This document shows, piece after piece, positions 1 through 6,477 of a DNA stretch of 12,116 bases. The stretch comes from Chloroflexota bacterium (GTDB taxonomy: Bacteria > Chloroflexota > Anaerolineae > J102), in the NCBI GenBank assembly GCA_013152695.1, contig JAADFV010000051.1, positions 1 through 12,116 of the forward strand, given 5' to 3'. Numbering within the stretch: the first letter of the stretch is position 1; the number at the start of each line of letters is the position of its first letter. Under the pieces are notes generated by a model. That model did no database searches, was not told the DNA's origin, and saw nothing but the letters and a program-made list of their open reading frames with translations. The translations under genes were made by a program, and so were the position numbers.

Positions 1-24
1 GAAGCCACCCCGCGTTCATCGCAT
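1..24 (+). repeat. 24-base direct repeat, copy A
   Basis: These bases are identical to 299-322. The repeat begins GAAGCCACCCCGCG and runs into a CGCAT-N5-ATGCG hairpin in both copies. It starts at the very edge of the window, so its true left boundary may lie outside. Confidence 0.75.
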
Positions 25-34
25 GCGAGATGCG
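20..34 (+). repeat. Short hairpin CGCAT-N5-ATGCG, copy 1
   Basis: This is a perfect 5-base inverted repeat around a GCGAG loop. Two more copies with the same arms and the same 5-base loop length lie at 241-255 and 318-332. The arms are constant and the loops vary. Confidence 0.6.
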
Positions 35-240
35 CTGTACCACGCAACCCCGCCAGAGGCTACAATCCACGCCCCCGCGCCGAAGCCGGGTTCAGCCGGC
101 GCTGTTTTGTAGCCCTACGGTTCACCGTTGGGCGTTCGGCGCTGACACAACAAGCTTCTTGCGTGCAGACCCAGCGCTTTCAGAGCAACCAGGATTCGAT
201 GGGCAACAGGGAGCAGCGGCCAAGGCGCCTGGTATTGCGC

Positions 241-255
241 CGCATCATGGATGCG
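241..255 (+). repeat. Short hairpin CGCAT-N5-ATGCG, copy 2
   Basis: The arms match those at 20-34 and 318-332, with loop CATGG. Unlike the other two copies it is not preceded by the 24-base direct repeat. Confidence 0.6.
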
Positions 256-298
256 GCTAACGCCCGGTACGTGATGGCAGGGCGAACGTCGGTAATGG

Positions 299-322
299 GA
301 AGCCACCCCGCGTTCATCGCAT
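299..322 (+). repeat. 24-base direct repeat, copy B
   Basis: This is the second exact copy of the sequence at 1-24. Here it forms the left half of a larger dyad: CGTTCATCGCAT (311-322) pairs with ATGCGATGGACG (328-339) with one mismatch, giving an 11 of 12 stem and a 5-base loop. Confidence 0.75.
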
Positions 323-332
323 CCGTGATGCG
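318..332 (+). repeat. Short hairpin CGCAT-N5-ATGCG, copy 3
   Basis: The arms match the other two copies, with loop CCGTG. It is the core of the larger 311-339 dyad. An 11-base partial copy (CGCATCCGTGA) recurs at 397-407 without its right arm. Confidence 0.6.
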
Positions 333-552
333 ATGGACGCAAAGCGCAGCGAAGAATAGATCATCACGAGGGCAGCATCGCCGCACAGGCGCCGGGCGCA
401 TCCGTGAGCCGGCGGGTTCATCCTATTTTCGAACCAGCTGGATAGCCGCCGTCTACATTATGCTGTAGAATAAGGTCATTCCTTTTAAGCACCGGCGTTT
501 TTATGCCGTCACCCACTCTGCCAACTCCCTTGTCTTCCCCTCAGCCTTCACC

Positions 553-2991
553 ATGCTCATAGATCTCTGGCGCGGCATTCGCCGCGTGGGCCTGTACGAT
601 GCCTGGCTGACCGTCTGGTATCGCTTACGCCTGGCCTATACCAACCGCCGTTTTCCCTCTCCTCAGGAGAACCTTATGACCGCGCCTCTTGGCGATATCC
701 AAACGCACTTCCAAGATCCTACGGGAGTAACCTTAGTCTGTAGCCATGGCCTTTGCCATATCAGTGCAATAAGCGAACATATTTTGCGCTTACGAATCAC
801 GCCCCAGACCACACTTCCCCCCTATTTTTCTTACGCCACAGTTCTCGATTCAACCGCCGATCTCTCCGTGGAGGAAGAAAACGACGAGATTACCCTCTCG
901 ACCGGAGCCGTCACTCTCACCTTCCGGCGCGCACCCTTCGCCTTCTGCTTCAGTACTGGCAAAGGACGAAATCTGGGGGGCTGGGTACATGATATTGCCT
1001 GGGAACAGGGCACGGGCACGGTTCTCCAGGATATTTCTGCCGACATGCGCTTTTATGGCATGGGTGAACGAGCTTTTCCCCTCAACCTGCGCGGGCGGAG
1101 GCTGACGCTCACCACACGCGATCCACAAATTTACCGGCCTGGCGACGATCCTCTTTACATGAATATTCCTTTTCTTCTCAGCGTCGCTGAAGGTGAAACT
1201 TATGGCCTGCTCTTCGATAGCATGGCGGATGGTACCCTGGACCTGGACTCAAAAGAACGTAATATCCTCAGCTACCGTACCGACAATAACGAAATCCGCC
1301 TTGACTTTATAGCCGGCCCAAAGCCCACAGATGTCCTTAACCGTTACGCTGCCCTGACAGGGCAAATGGTGCTCCCCCCCTTGTGGACCCTGGGCTATCA
1401 TCAATCCCGTTGGAGTTACGAGACGGCGCAAGAAGTCCGTGAGCTTGCCCACACCTTCCGCCAACGGCGTATCCCCTGCGAAGCCATCCATTTCGATATC
1501 GATTACATGGATGGCTTCCGTTGTTTCACCTGGGATCGCACGGCCTTTCCTGATCCCAAGGGTCTGCTGAGCGAATTACATGACCTCGGATTCAAGGCTG
1601 TTGGCATGATCGACCCCGGCATCAAAGCAGACCCTGACTACTGGGTCTGCGCCGAAGGGCTGGCGCAAGACATGTTCTGTAAGTTACCCGACGGCTCCCT
1701 TTTCCAGGGGCCGGTCTGGCCGGGAGAATGTTATTTCCCCGATTTCACCAATCCGCGCGTACGGACCTGGTGGGGCACACTCTATCGGGGCCTGCTCGAA
1801 GATGGTTTTGACAGTTTTTGGAATGACATGAACGAACCTACCATTTTTGGCAGCGCCACTTTCCCCGATGCCGTCCAACACGACTTCGAAGGCCATCGTG
1901 CCCGCCACCAGCACATCCATTCCGCTTATGGCATGCAAATGATCCGCGCTACCTACGAAGGCCTCAATCAATTACGTCCCCAACAGCGTAACTGGGTATT
2001 TAGCCGTTCCGGCTATGCCGGTTTGCAGCGCTATGGCAGCTCCTGGACTGCCGACAACACCAGTGAGTGGGATCATCTACGCCTGACACCGGCGATGCTG
2101 CTGAATCTGGGACTCTCCGGTATCTCTTTTACGGGCGCGGATATCGGGGGTTTCGAAGGCACGCCCAGCCCCGAACTCTTTGCCCGCTGGATCAGTATGG
2201 GCGCCTTTACACCCTTTTTCCGCACCCATACCGCCAAACATACCCCTCCCCAGGAACCCTGGTCCTTCGGTCCCGAAACAGAAGCGATCGCCCGCACTTA
2301 CATCGAATGGCGCTACCGGCTCCTTCCCTACCTCTATACCACCTTCTGGCAGTGCAGCCACAGCGGTGTCCCAATCATGCGTCCCCTTTGGTTCGAAGAT
2401 CCCACCGCTACCACTCTCGCCGATGTCGATGACCAGTGGCTGTTAGGCGACAATCTCCTCGTTGCCCCCGTACTCACCCCCCATAGCCAGGAGCGGGATA
2501 TCGTCCTCCCTGCCGGGGATTGGTACGACTTTTGGAATGATAGGATCTATCGGGGTGAAGATACCATCACACGTGCCGCCCCTTTGGATGTGGTACCCCT
2601 CTTCGTGCGGGCAGGGACGGTGATCCCCCTCGCCGCCGTGCGCCAATCAACGGCGCAAACTCCGCCAGAACCCCCAGTTCTCCACATCTATCTGGGCGAA
2701 GGAGAATCCTGGCTTTATGAGGACGACGGCATCAGCATGGATTATCAAGACGGTAGTTATCGCCTCAGCCATTTTCGCAGCGAACAAATCAGCACCGGAC
2801 GTTGGCGTATCACACGCAAAGTAGAGGGACATTTCACTCCCAACCAGGAGACGGAACAGCTCCAAATCCACGGCGTTGCCGCGGCCCAAATCTGGGTGGA
2901 TAACGACCCTGTTAGGAGCTCCGAACAGACAGTTTTCCTCCCGCGACAAGGATGGGAAAGCATCGAGATACAAGCCATATCCAAAATTTGA
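553..2991 (+). CDS. GH31 family glycoside hydrolase, probable alpha-glucosidase
   Basis: This 812-residue protein is a retaining GH31 enzyme that most likely releases glucose from the non-reducing ends of alpha-glucosides. Visible family marks are HFDIDYM (313-319), the nucleophile motif WNDMNEP with Asp425, the acid/base region WTADNTSEWD with Asp501, and TGADIGGF (527-534) followed by the FFRTHTA stretch typical of alpha-glucosidases. A beta-sandwich domain precedes the barrel, and small C-terminal beta domains (YLGEGESWLYEDDG) close the chain. No signal peptide is visible, so it is probably cytoplasmic. The start at 553 lacks a Shine-Dalgarno site. An in-frame ATG at 676 has AGGAGA five bases upstream and would give 771 residues. 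I keep 553 because codons 553-675 show the same C-ending usage as the rest of the gene. An in-frame stop at 466 limits any upstream extension. Alpha-xylosidase or another GH31 specificity is not excluded. Confidence 0.93.
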   Translation: MLIDLWRGIRRVGLYDAWLTVWYRLRLAYTNRRFPSPQENLMTAPLGDIQTHFQDPTGVTLVCSHGLCHISAISEHILRLRITPQTTLPPYFSYATVLDSTADLSVEEENDEITLSTGAVTLTFRRAPFAFCFSTGKGRNLGGWVHDIAWEQGTGTVLQDISADMRFYGMGERAFPLNLRGRRLTLTTRDPQIYRPGDDPLYMNIPFLLSVAEGETYGLLFDSMADGTLDLDSKERNILSYRTDNNEIRLDFIAGPKPTDVLNRYAALTGQMVLPPLWTLGYHQSRWSYETAQEVRELAHTFRQRRIPCEAIHFDIDYMDGFRCFTWDRTAFPDPKGLLSELHDLGFKAVGMIDPGIKADPDYWVCAEGLAQDMFCKLPDGSLFQGPVWPGECYFPDFTNPRVRTWWGTLYRGLLEDGFDSFWNDMNEPTIFGSATFPDAVQHDFEGHRARHQHIHSAYGMQMIRATYEGLNQLRPQQRNWVFSRSGYAGLQRYGSSWTADNTSEWDHLRLTPAMLLNLGLSGISFTGADIGGFEGTPSPELFARWISMGAFTPFFRTHTAKHTPPQEPWSFGPETEAIARTYIEWRYRLLPYLYTTFWQCSHSGVPIMRPLWFEDPTATTLADVDDQWLLGDNLLVAPVLTPHSQERDIVLPAGDWYDFWNDRIYRGEDTITRAAPLDVVPLFVRAGTVIPLAAVRQSTAQTPPEPPVLHIYLGEGESWLYEDDGISMDYQDGSYRLSHFRSEQISTGRWRITRKVEGHFTPNQETEQLQIHGVAAAQIWVDNDPVRSSEQTVFLPRQGWESIEIQAISKI
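665..670 (+). promoter_or_regulatory. Candidate RBS for an internal GH31 start at 676
   Basis: AGGAGA lies five bases before an in-frame ATG at 676. It is the strongest Shine-Dalgarno match near the 5' end of this gene and leaves the start site open. It may instead be a chance match inside the coding sequence. Confidence 0.4.
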
Positions 2992-3121
2992 TCTATCAGC
3001 CATTATCTGCTACAAATCAACAACGTAGATTATCATCCTCGTTTCCACCCATCTTCTGTTTAACAAACAGCTTGTCCTCAGTGTTGAGGGCGCTGAATGC
3101 TAGATAGAAAGGAGCAAGTCA
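2992..3121 (+). other. Leader region of the ferredoxin gene
   Basis: This 130-base gap contains two adjacent small dyads: CTGTTT-AAC-AAACAG (3056-3070) and CCTCA-GTGT-TGAGG (3076-3089). Neither is followed by a T-run, so neither is a convincing terminator for the GH31 gene. I found no promoter pair good enough to call and no riboswitch I recognise. Confidence 0.4.
3108..3114 (+). promoter_or_regulatory. Ribosome binding site of the ferredoxin gene
   Basis: AAAGGAG ends seven bases before the ATG at 3122. It is the clearest Shine-Dalgarno site in the window and suggests strong translation of the ferredoxin. Confidence 0.85.
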
Positions 3122-3469
3122 ATGACCCACATTATTACCAGCCTATGTTTGCGCGATGGCGCTTGCGCCGAAGTATGCCCTGTCGAATGCATTGTGCCCG
3201 GCCAGCCCGAAAGCGAATGGCCCTGGTACTATATCGATCCCGATACCTGCATTGACTGCGGCGCTTGTGTGCCCGAATGTCCGTTCGAAGCTATCTTCCC
3301 CGAAGAAGATGTACCGGAAGAGTACGAGCTGGCTGCTGGTCAGCAATACGTTCCCGCCGACACCAAAGAAGTTGTCACAGCAGCTGGTGGCGAAGTGATC
3401 GATCTGACCCTTGATATTCAGGCCAACTACGACTTCTTTAGCGAAGGGCCTGGCTACGACGCAGCCTAA
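3122..3469 (+). CDS. Ferredoxin with two iron-sulfur clusters (7Fe/8Fe type) and a C-terminal tail
   Basis: This is a 115-residue soluble electron carrier. The C-terminal cluster motif is classical: Cys43-x2-Cys46-x2-Cys49-x3-Cys53-Pro, in CIDCGACVPECP. The N-terminal half has Cys9-x5-Cys15-x3-Cys19-Pro and then Cys23. Compared with Azotobacter ferredoxin I as I remember it (Cys8, 11, 16, 20, 24), the second cysteine is absent and two residues are deleted. This fits one [4Fe-4S] cluster (19, 43, 46, 49) and probably one [3Fe-4S] cluster (9, 15, 53), by analogy only. About 55 further residues, with an acidic stretch and the ending ANYDFFSEGPGY, extend beyond the usual core. I recall such tails from Chloroflexota ferredoxins. 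The gene looks monocistronic: it has its own strong RBS and a strong terminator 160 bases downstream. Its redox partner cannot be inferred from the neighbours. Confidence 0.93.
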   Translation: MTHIITSLCLRDGACAEVCPVECIVPGQPESEWPWYYIDPDTCIDCGACVPECPFEAIFPEEDVPEEYELAAGQQYVPADTKEVVTAAGGEVIDLTLDIQANYDFFSEGPGYDAA

Positions 3470-3490
3470 ATCATCTACTGGCCAGGCTTC
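3443..3490 (+). other. Stem-loop across the ferredoxin stop codon
   Basis: GAAG(GG)CCTGGC (3443-3454) pairs with GCCAGGCTTC (3481-3490). This makes a 10-base-pair stem with a 2-base bulge and a 26-base loop that contains the TAA stop. No T-run follows, so it is not an intrinsic terminator. It may be part of a structured 3' untranslated region. Confidence 0.4.
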
Positions 3491-3493
3491 ATC

Positions 3494-3611
3494 GCTCGGA
3501 CAACCTCTCAATACATGCCGCTTAAGAGAGTGCTCGTTTCTGTCTGAGCCCTTTTTGGGTGTAGCAGGGCGGCAAAAGGTAAGCGCGCCTATTTGCGTGA
3601 GTTGTCTGAGC
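3494..3611 (+). ncRNA. Candidate structured RNA or 3' UTR element behind the ferredoxin
   Basis: GCTCGGACAACCTC (3494-3507) pairs with GAGTTGTCTGAGC (3599-3611), giving 13 base pairs with one G-U and one bulged C. Inside it, TGCCGC at about 3516-3521 can pair with GCGGCA at about 3571-3576, and GCTC/GAGC and GCCC-TTTTT-GGGT form possible inner hairpins. The element sits between the ferredoxin stop and the terminator at 3631-3690, so it could be a 3' UTR structure or a small RNA. It matches no RNA family I recognise. No open frame here looks real. The gap 3470-3766 is otherwise empty of genes. Confidence 0.35.
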
Positions 3612-3630
3612 AAGCAAGTCAATGTCTGCT

Positions 3631-3690
3631 AAAGAAGAGCCGGAATGGTGGAAACGCAAACTTGCGTACCATTCCGGCTCTTCTTTTTTT
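3631..3690 (+). terminator. Strong intrinsic terminator
   Basis: A 19-base arm (3631-3649, core GAAGAGCCGGAATGGT) is perfectly complementary to 3668-3686. Inside it a second stem ACGCAA/TTGCGT (3654-3659 with 3662-3667) extends the helix past a 4-base bulge. The right arm runs into seven T (3684-3690). It ends + strand transcription from the ferredoxin unit and separates it from the GT9 gene. Confidence 0.9.
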
Positions 3691-3766
3691 GTGATGACCC
3701 CCAGCTACCCTCCCCCCTGACCGCACCGCCCCCCTCCCCGCAAAAGTAAAACTGCGACGGGCAGGC

Positions 3767-4885
3767 ATGCGCCTTGCTGCCGCGCTCCTGGCATCTGCAC
3801 AGGGCCAGGTTTTCAAGCCGAAACGACTGCTGGTGGTACGCCCTGACCATTTGGGTGATCTTCTTTTTCTCTCACCTGCCTTGCATTGGCTCCGCCAGCA
3901 GCTCAGCGATACCCAGATCACGCTGGCCATCGCTCCCTGGGCGAAGCCTGCTCTCCCCGCCTTAGCCGGGGCCTTCGATGAGCTCGAAATCATTCCCTTT
4001 CCTGCCTTTGCCCGAGGAGGCGGGGTGGGTTGGTTCGAGCGGTGGAGAATGCTTCTGCAGGTAGGCAGACAATGGCGCCAACAACACTACGATACGGCCC
4101 TCATCTTCCGCCCCGATCATTGGTGGGGTGCTGTTGCCAGCGCCCTCGCCCACATCCCGCAACGGTGGGGGTATGCTACAGCCGAAACCAGCCCCTGGCT
4201 CACCCATACCCTGGCACTTCCGCACGAACACGCGGCTGCCAGTAACCTCCGCCTGGCCCAGAGCCTGCTCAACCATGCAGTCGATCTTGATCCCCAGCGC
4301 CATCCTCTGCGGTTTACCCTTGACCCTGACCTGCGCCAGGAAAGTGAAACCCTTCTGAGAACGCAGAACTATTCGCCTAAACGTCCCCTGGTTCTCTTAC
4401 ATCCAGGCGCGGGAGCCGCGGTCAAATGCTGGGAAGTCAAGAAGTGGGGGAGAGTCGCCCATCATCTCCAGAGCCAAGGCGCAACGGTCTACGTCACGGG
4501 TGGCCCCGGTGAAGAGGCTCTCACAGCTCAAGTCGTCGCTGCCAGCGAGCAGCAAGCCATCGATCTGGGCGGCCGCACCTCCTTCAGCCAGCTGGCCGCG
4601 CTCATGCAGCATGCCGATCTGGTGCTGGGGGTAGACTCCGGCCCGCTACATCTGGCCGTAGCTGTGGGCACACCCACAATCCACCTCTTTGGACCAGCTG
4701 ATCCCGTGCGCTTCGGCCCCTGGGGCGATGCTGCTCGCCACCTTGTCATCCCCTCCTCGTGGGCTTGTGCCCCCTGCGAAAAACTGGATTGGACGGATGT
4801 GGCCGAGCATGCTTGCGTCCGTGACATTCCTGTCGACGCCGTCATCCAGGCGGCCGAACATCTCCTGAGCCTGGCTTCGACTTGA
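3767..4885 (+). CDS. Glycosyltransferase family 9 (heptosyltransferase-like)
   Basis: This 372-residue protein has the GT-B two-lobe pattern of GT9 enzymes, which transfer sugars from nucleotide donors to surface glycans. The N-terminal lobe opens with RPDHLGDLLFLSPAL (25-39), the usual R-x-D-x-x-G-D signature. The C-terminal lobe begins with LLHPGAG (His212) followed by KCWEVKKW. Its donor-site motif is GVDSGPLHLA (288-297), then GTPTIHLFGPADPVRFGPWG. There is no membrane segment. The ATG at 3767 is the first normal start in frame and has no good Shine-Dalgarno site. The terminator 77 bases upstream makes this the first gene of its transcript. The thiF-like gene starts 31 bases after its stop. 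In an organism without classical LPS the acceptor is probably not a heptose core. The sugar and acceptor are unknown. Confidence 0.9.
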   Translation: MRLAAALLASAQGQVFKPKRLLVVRPDHLGDLLFLSPALHWLRQQLSDTQITLAIAPWAKPALPALAGAFDELEIIPFPAFARGGGVGWFERWRMLLQVGRQWRQQHYDTALIFRPDHWWGAVASALAHIPQRWGYATAETSPWLTHTLALPHEHAAASNLRLAQSLLNHAVDLDPQRHPLRFTLDPDLRQESETLLRTQNYSPKRPLVLLHPGAGAAVKCWEVKKWGRVAHHLQSQGATVYVTGGPGEEALTAQVVAASEQQAIDLGGRTSFSQLAALMQHADLVLGVDSGPLHLAVAVGTPTIHLFGPADPVRFGPWGDAARHLVIPSSWACAPCEKLDWTDVAEHACVRDIPVDAVIQAAEHLLSLAST

Positions 4886-4916
4886 CAGCTCATCTCGTTT
4901 GTTTCACACTACTCCC

Positions 4917-5972
4917 ATGAGCACAGAAAACAAATTACTTCATCGCTACCAGCGCCAAATCATCTTTGCCGGCCTGGGTGAAAGCGGCCAACAAAAGCTC
5001 TGCGAAAGCACTGCCGTCATCATCGGCTGCGGTGCCAATGGTACCGTATTGGCCAATCATCTTGCCCGCGCCGGGGTGGGGCATCTGCGCCTGGTCGATC
5101 GTGATTATGTTGAGCTCAACAACCTGCATCGACAGCTCCTTTTCGATGAAGAAGATGTACGAGAAAGCATGCCCAAGGCTATCGCCGCCCAAAATCGCTT
5201 ACGAGAAATCAATAGCGACATCGAGGTTGAGGGGATAGTCGCTGATTTTAGCGCGGAAAATGCCCTTTCCTTACTGCAAGGGGCGGATGTTGTTCTCGAT
5301 GGTACCGATAATTTCGAAGCCCGCTATCTTCTCAACGATGTCTGCCTCAAAATGGGACTCCCATGGGTGTACACAGGCGTTGTCGCTTCGTACGGCATGA
5401 CCGCTACCTTTGTCCCTGCTGCCGCGGCCGAAAAAGTACAGCGGGCTGCTACAGGCTGTCTGCAATGCCTGTTGGGACCTGAACCGGCGACGGGTGGGCC
5501 CACCTGTGACACTGCCGGTGTCATTGGCCCTGTAGTTTCGGTGTTGGCCTCGATTGCGGCCGCCGAAGCGATCAAACTCCTCACCGGCAAAGGCGAAATC
5601 AACCGGAACATGATCCACATCGACCTTTGGGACAACTCCTTCGAGGTCTTTGAGCTGGCTGGGCCTAACCCGCAATGCCCGGCTTGTGTTCAGGGTAAAT
5701 ATCGCTTCTTGAATGCGCAGGTACAGAGCCGTAGTGCCGTCTTGTGCGGACGCAATGCTGTGCAGATCAGTGCGCCCCACGCAAAAATCGACCTTTCAAC
5801 TATCGCCCAACGGCTGCAAGCATTGGGTGAAGTGAGACAATCTCCCTATCTCCTCCAGGCCCGCATCGATGCCTACGAAATCACCCTGTTCTCTGATGGC
5901 CGGGCCATCATCAAAGGTGTCGATGATCCCGACGTGGCTCGTAGCATCTATGCCCGTTACATCGGGCTCTAA
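4917..5972 (+). CDS. ThiF/MoeB/HesA family E1-like adenylyltransferase with C-terminal extension
   Basis: This 351-residue enzyme of the E1 superfamily activates the C-terminal glycine of a ubiquitin-like sulfur carrier (ThiS or MoaD type) by adenylation. Visible parts are the nucleotide motif GCGANG (37-42), Asp61 in LVDRDYVELNNLHRQ with Arg72, Lys87, and DGTDNFEARYLLND (128-141). A zinc tetrad is formed by Cys181, Cys184, Cys254 and Cys257. Cys197 in TCDTAGVIGP matches the ThiF-type catalytic cysteine position. About 80 residues beyond the second zinc pair begin with LCGRNAVQI and form an extra small domain seen in some family members. I start at ATG 4917 because the frame's only earlier start, TTG at 4899, has no supporting signal. 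No carrier-protein gene is nearby, so thiamin, molybdopterin and other sulfur pathways cannot be told apart. Confidence 0.9.
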   Translation: MSTENKLLHRYQRQIIFAGLGESGQQKLCESTAVIIGCGANGTVLANHLARAGVGHLRLVDRDYVELNNLHRQLLFDEEDVRESMPKAIAAQNRLREINSDIEVEGIVADFSAENALSLLQGADVVLDGTDNFEARYLLNDVCLKMGLPWVYTGVVASYGMTATFVPAAAAEKVQRAATGCLQCLLGPEPATGGPTCDTAGVIGPVVSVLASIAAAEAIKLLTGKGEINRNMIHIDLWDNSFEVFELAGPNPQCPACVQGKYRFLNAQVQSRSAVLCGRNAVQISAPHAKIDLSTIAQRLQALGEVRQSPYLLQARIDAYEITLFSDGRAIIKGVDDPDVARSIYARYIGL

Positions 5973-5990
5973 GCCGAACACTCCTCATTC

Positions 5991-6470
5991 ATGCCCAGCC
6001 CCTTCATTCTCGCCACCCTCATTTATGCTACGCATCAGGGCAAAGTCCTGATGCTCTATCGCCACAAAGAGCCCAATCTCCATTTATGGATCGCGCCTGG
6101 TGGTAAAATCGACGCCCATGAATCCCCGCGTGAGTGTGCCCTGCGGGAATTGCGGGAAGAAACTGGTTTGCAGGCTAAAGAGCCCCAATTACGCGCCATT
6201 GTTACTGAGATATCGCCCATCCCCGACTGGCAATGGCTGATGTTCATTTATCGTGTCGAGGTGGAAAGCAGAGAAATTGTGGGGGACTTACGGGAAGGGC
6301 GGCTGCAGTGGTTCGATGTGGATGAAGTGCCTTCTCTCCCCATCCCCCAGGCCGATGCCATCTTTTACCCCTTCGTCATGGCGGCAGATGGCCCCCCTGT
6401 AGAACTGAAATTCGTTTACGATGCCCAACTTCGTCTAACACATTGGGAAAAAGTTACCATTGGTTCCTAA
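5991..6470 (+). CDS. Nudix hydrolase
   Basis: This 159-residue protein hydrolyses a nucleoside diphosphate linked to some other moiety. The Nudix box is complete: Gly38-x5-Glu44-x7-Arg52-Glu53-Leu54-x-Glu56-Glu57-x-Gly59-Leu60, with the metal-binding RELREETGL helix. Length and layout fit MutT-like or ADP-sugar/8-oxo-dGTP-type enzymes, but the box alone does not fix the substrate. The ATG at 5991 follows the thiF-like stop by 18 bases and has a pyrimidine-rich upstream stretch in place of a Shine-Dalgarno site. The RNase D gene follows after 7 bases, so the genes are probably cotranscribed. The C-terminal 40 residues (FVYDAQLRLTHWE) are not part of the catalytic box. Confidence 0.92.
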   Translation: MPSPFILATLIYATHQGKVLMLYRHKEPNLHLWIAPGGKIDAHESPRECALRELREETGLQAKEPQLRAIVTEISPIPDWQWLMFIYRVEVESREIVGDLREGRLQWFDVDEVPSLPIPQADAIFYPFVMAADGPPVELKFVYDAQLRLTHWEKVTIGS

Positions 6471-6477
6471 CAAGAGC

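Larger units (their letters stand above)
1..552. other. Non-coding, repeat-bearing region upstream of the GH31 gene
   Basis: No convincing gene is visible here. The open frames are at most about 100 codons, overlap each other on both strands, and none resembles a known protein. The stretch is GC-rich. It holds a 24-base direct repeat and three short CGCAT-N5-ATGCG hairpins, annotated separately. Near its right end a small dyad, CTACA-TTATGC-TGTAG (453-468), lies about 85 bases before the GH31 start and overlaps weak promoter-like sequence (TATGCT 459-464, no good -35 box). I see no tRNA or rRNA. It could be a decayed gene or a repeat island, or it could carry the leader of the downstream gene. 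Confidence 0.6.

Noticed and set aside
1..407. CRISPR array or transposon end
   Set aside because: Repeat spacing is irregular (221 and 77 bases between hairpins), only two long copies exist, and there is no cas or transposase gene in the window.
163..468. 101-codon + frame and overlapping short frames in the left region
   Set aside because: No RBS, no recognisable motif, several overlapping alternatives on both strands, and the frames run through the repeat units.
3530..3580. Possible small SRP (4.5S) RNA apical motif
   Set aside because: There is an AGCAG-like stretch opposite TGAG, but the conserved GGAA-type loop and the GGTCAGG strand are missing.
3143..3622. 159-codon - strand frame opposite the ferredoxin
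   Set aside because: It is an antisense shadow of a clear ferredoxin gene and runs on through the structured 3' region without family resemblance.
3717..3752. Promoter for the GT9 operon (CTGACC with TAAAAC)
   Set aside because: The two boxes are 24 bases apart, too far for a sigma-70 promoter, and each matches only in part.
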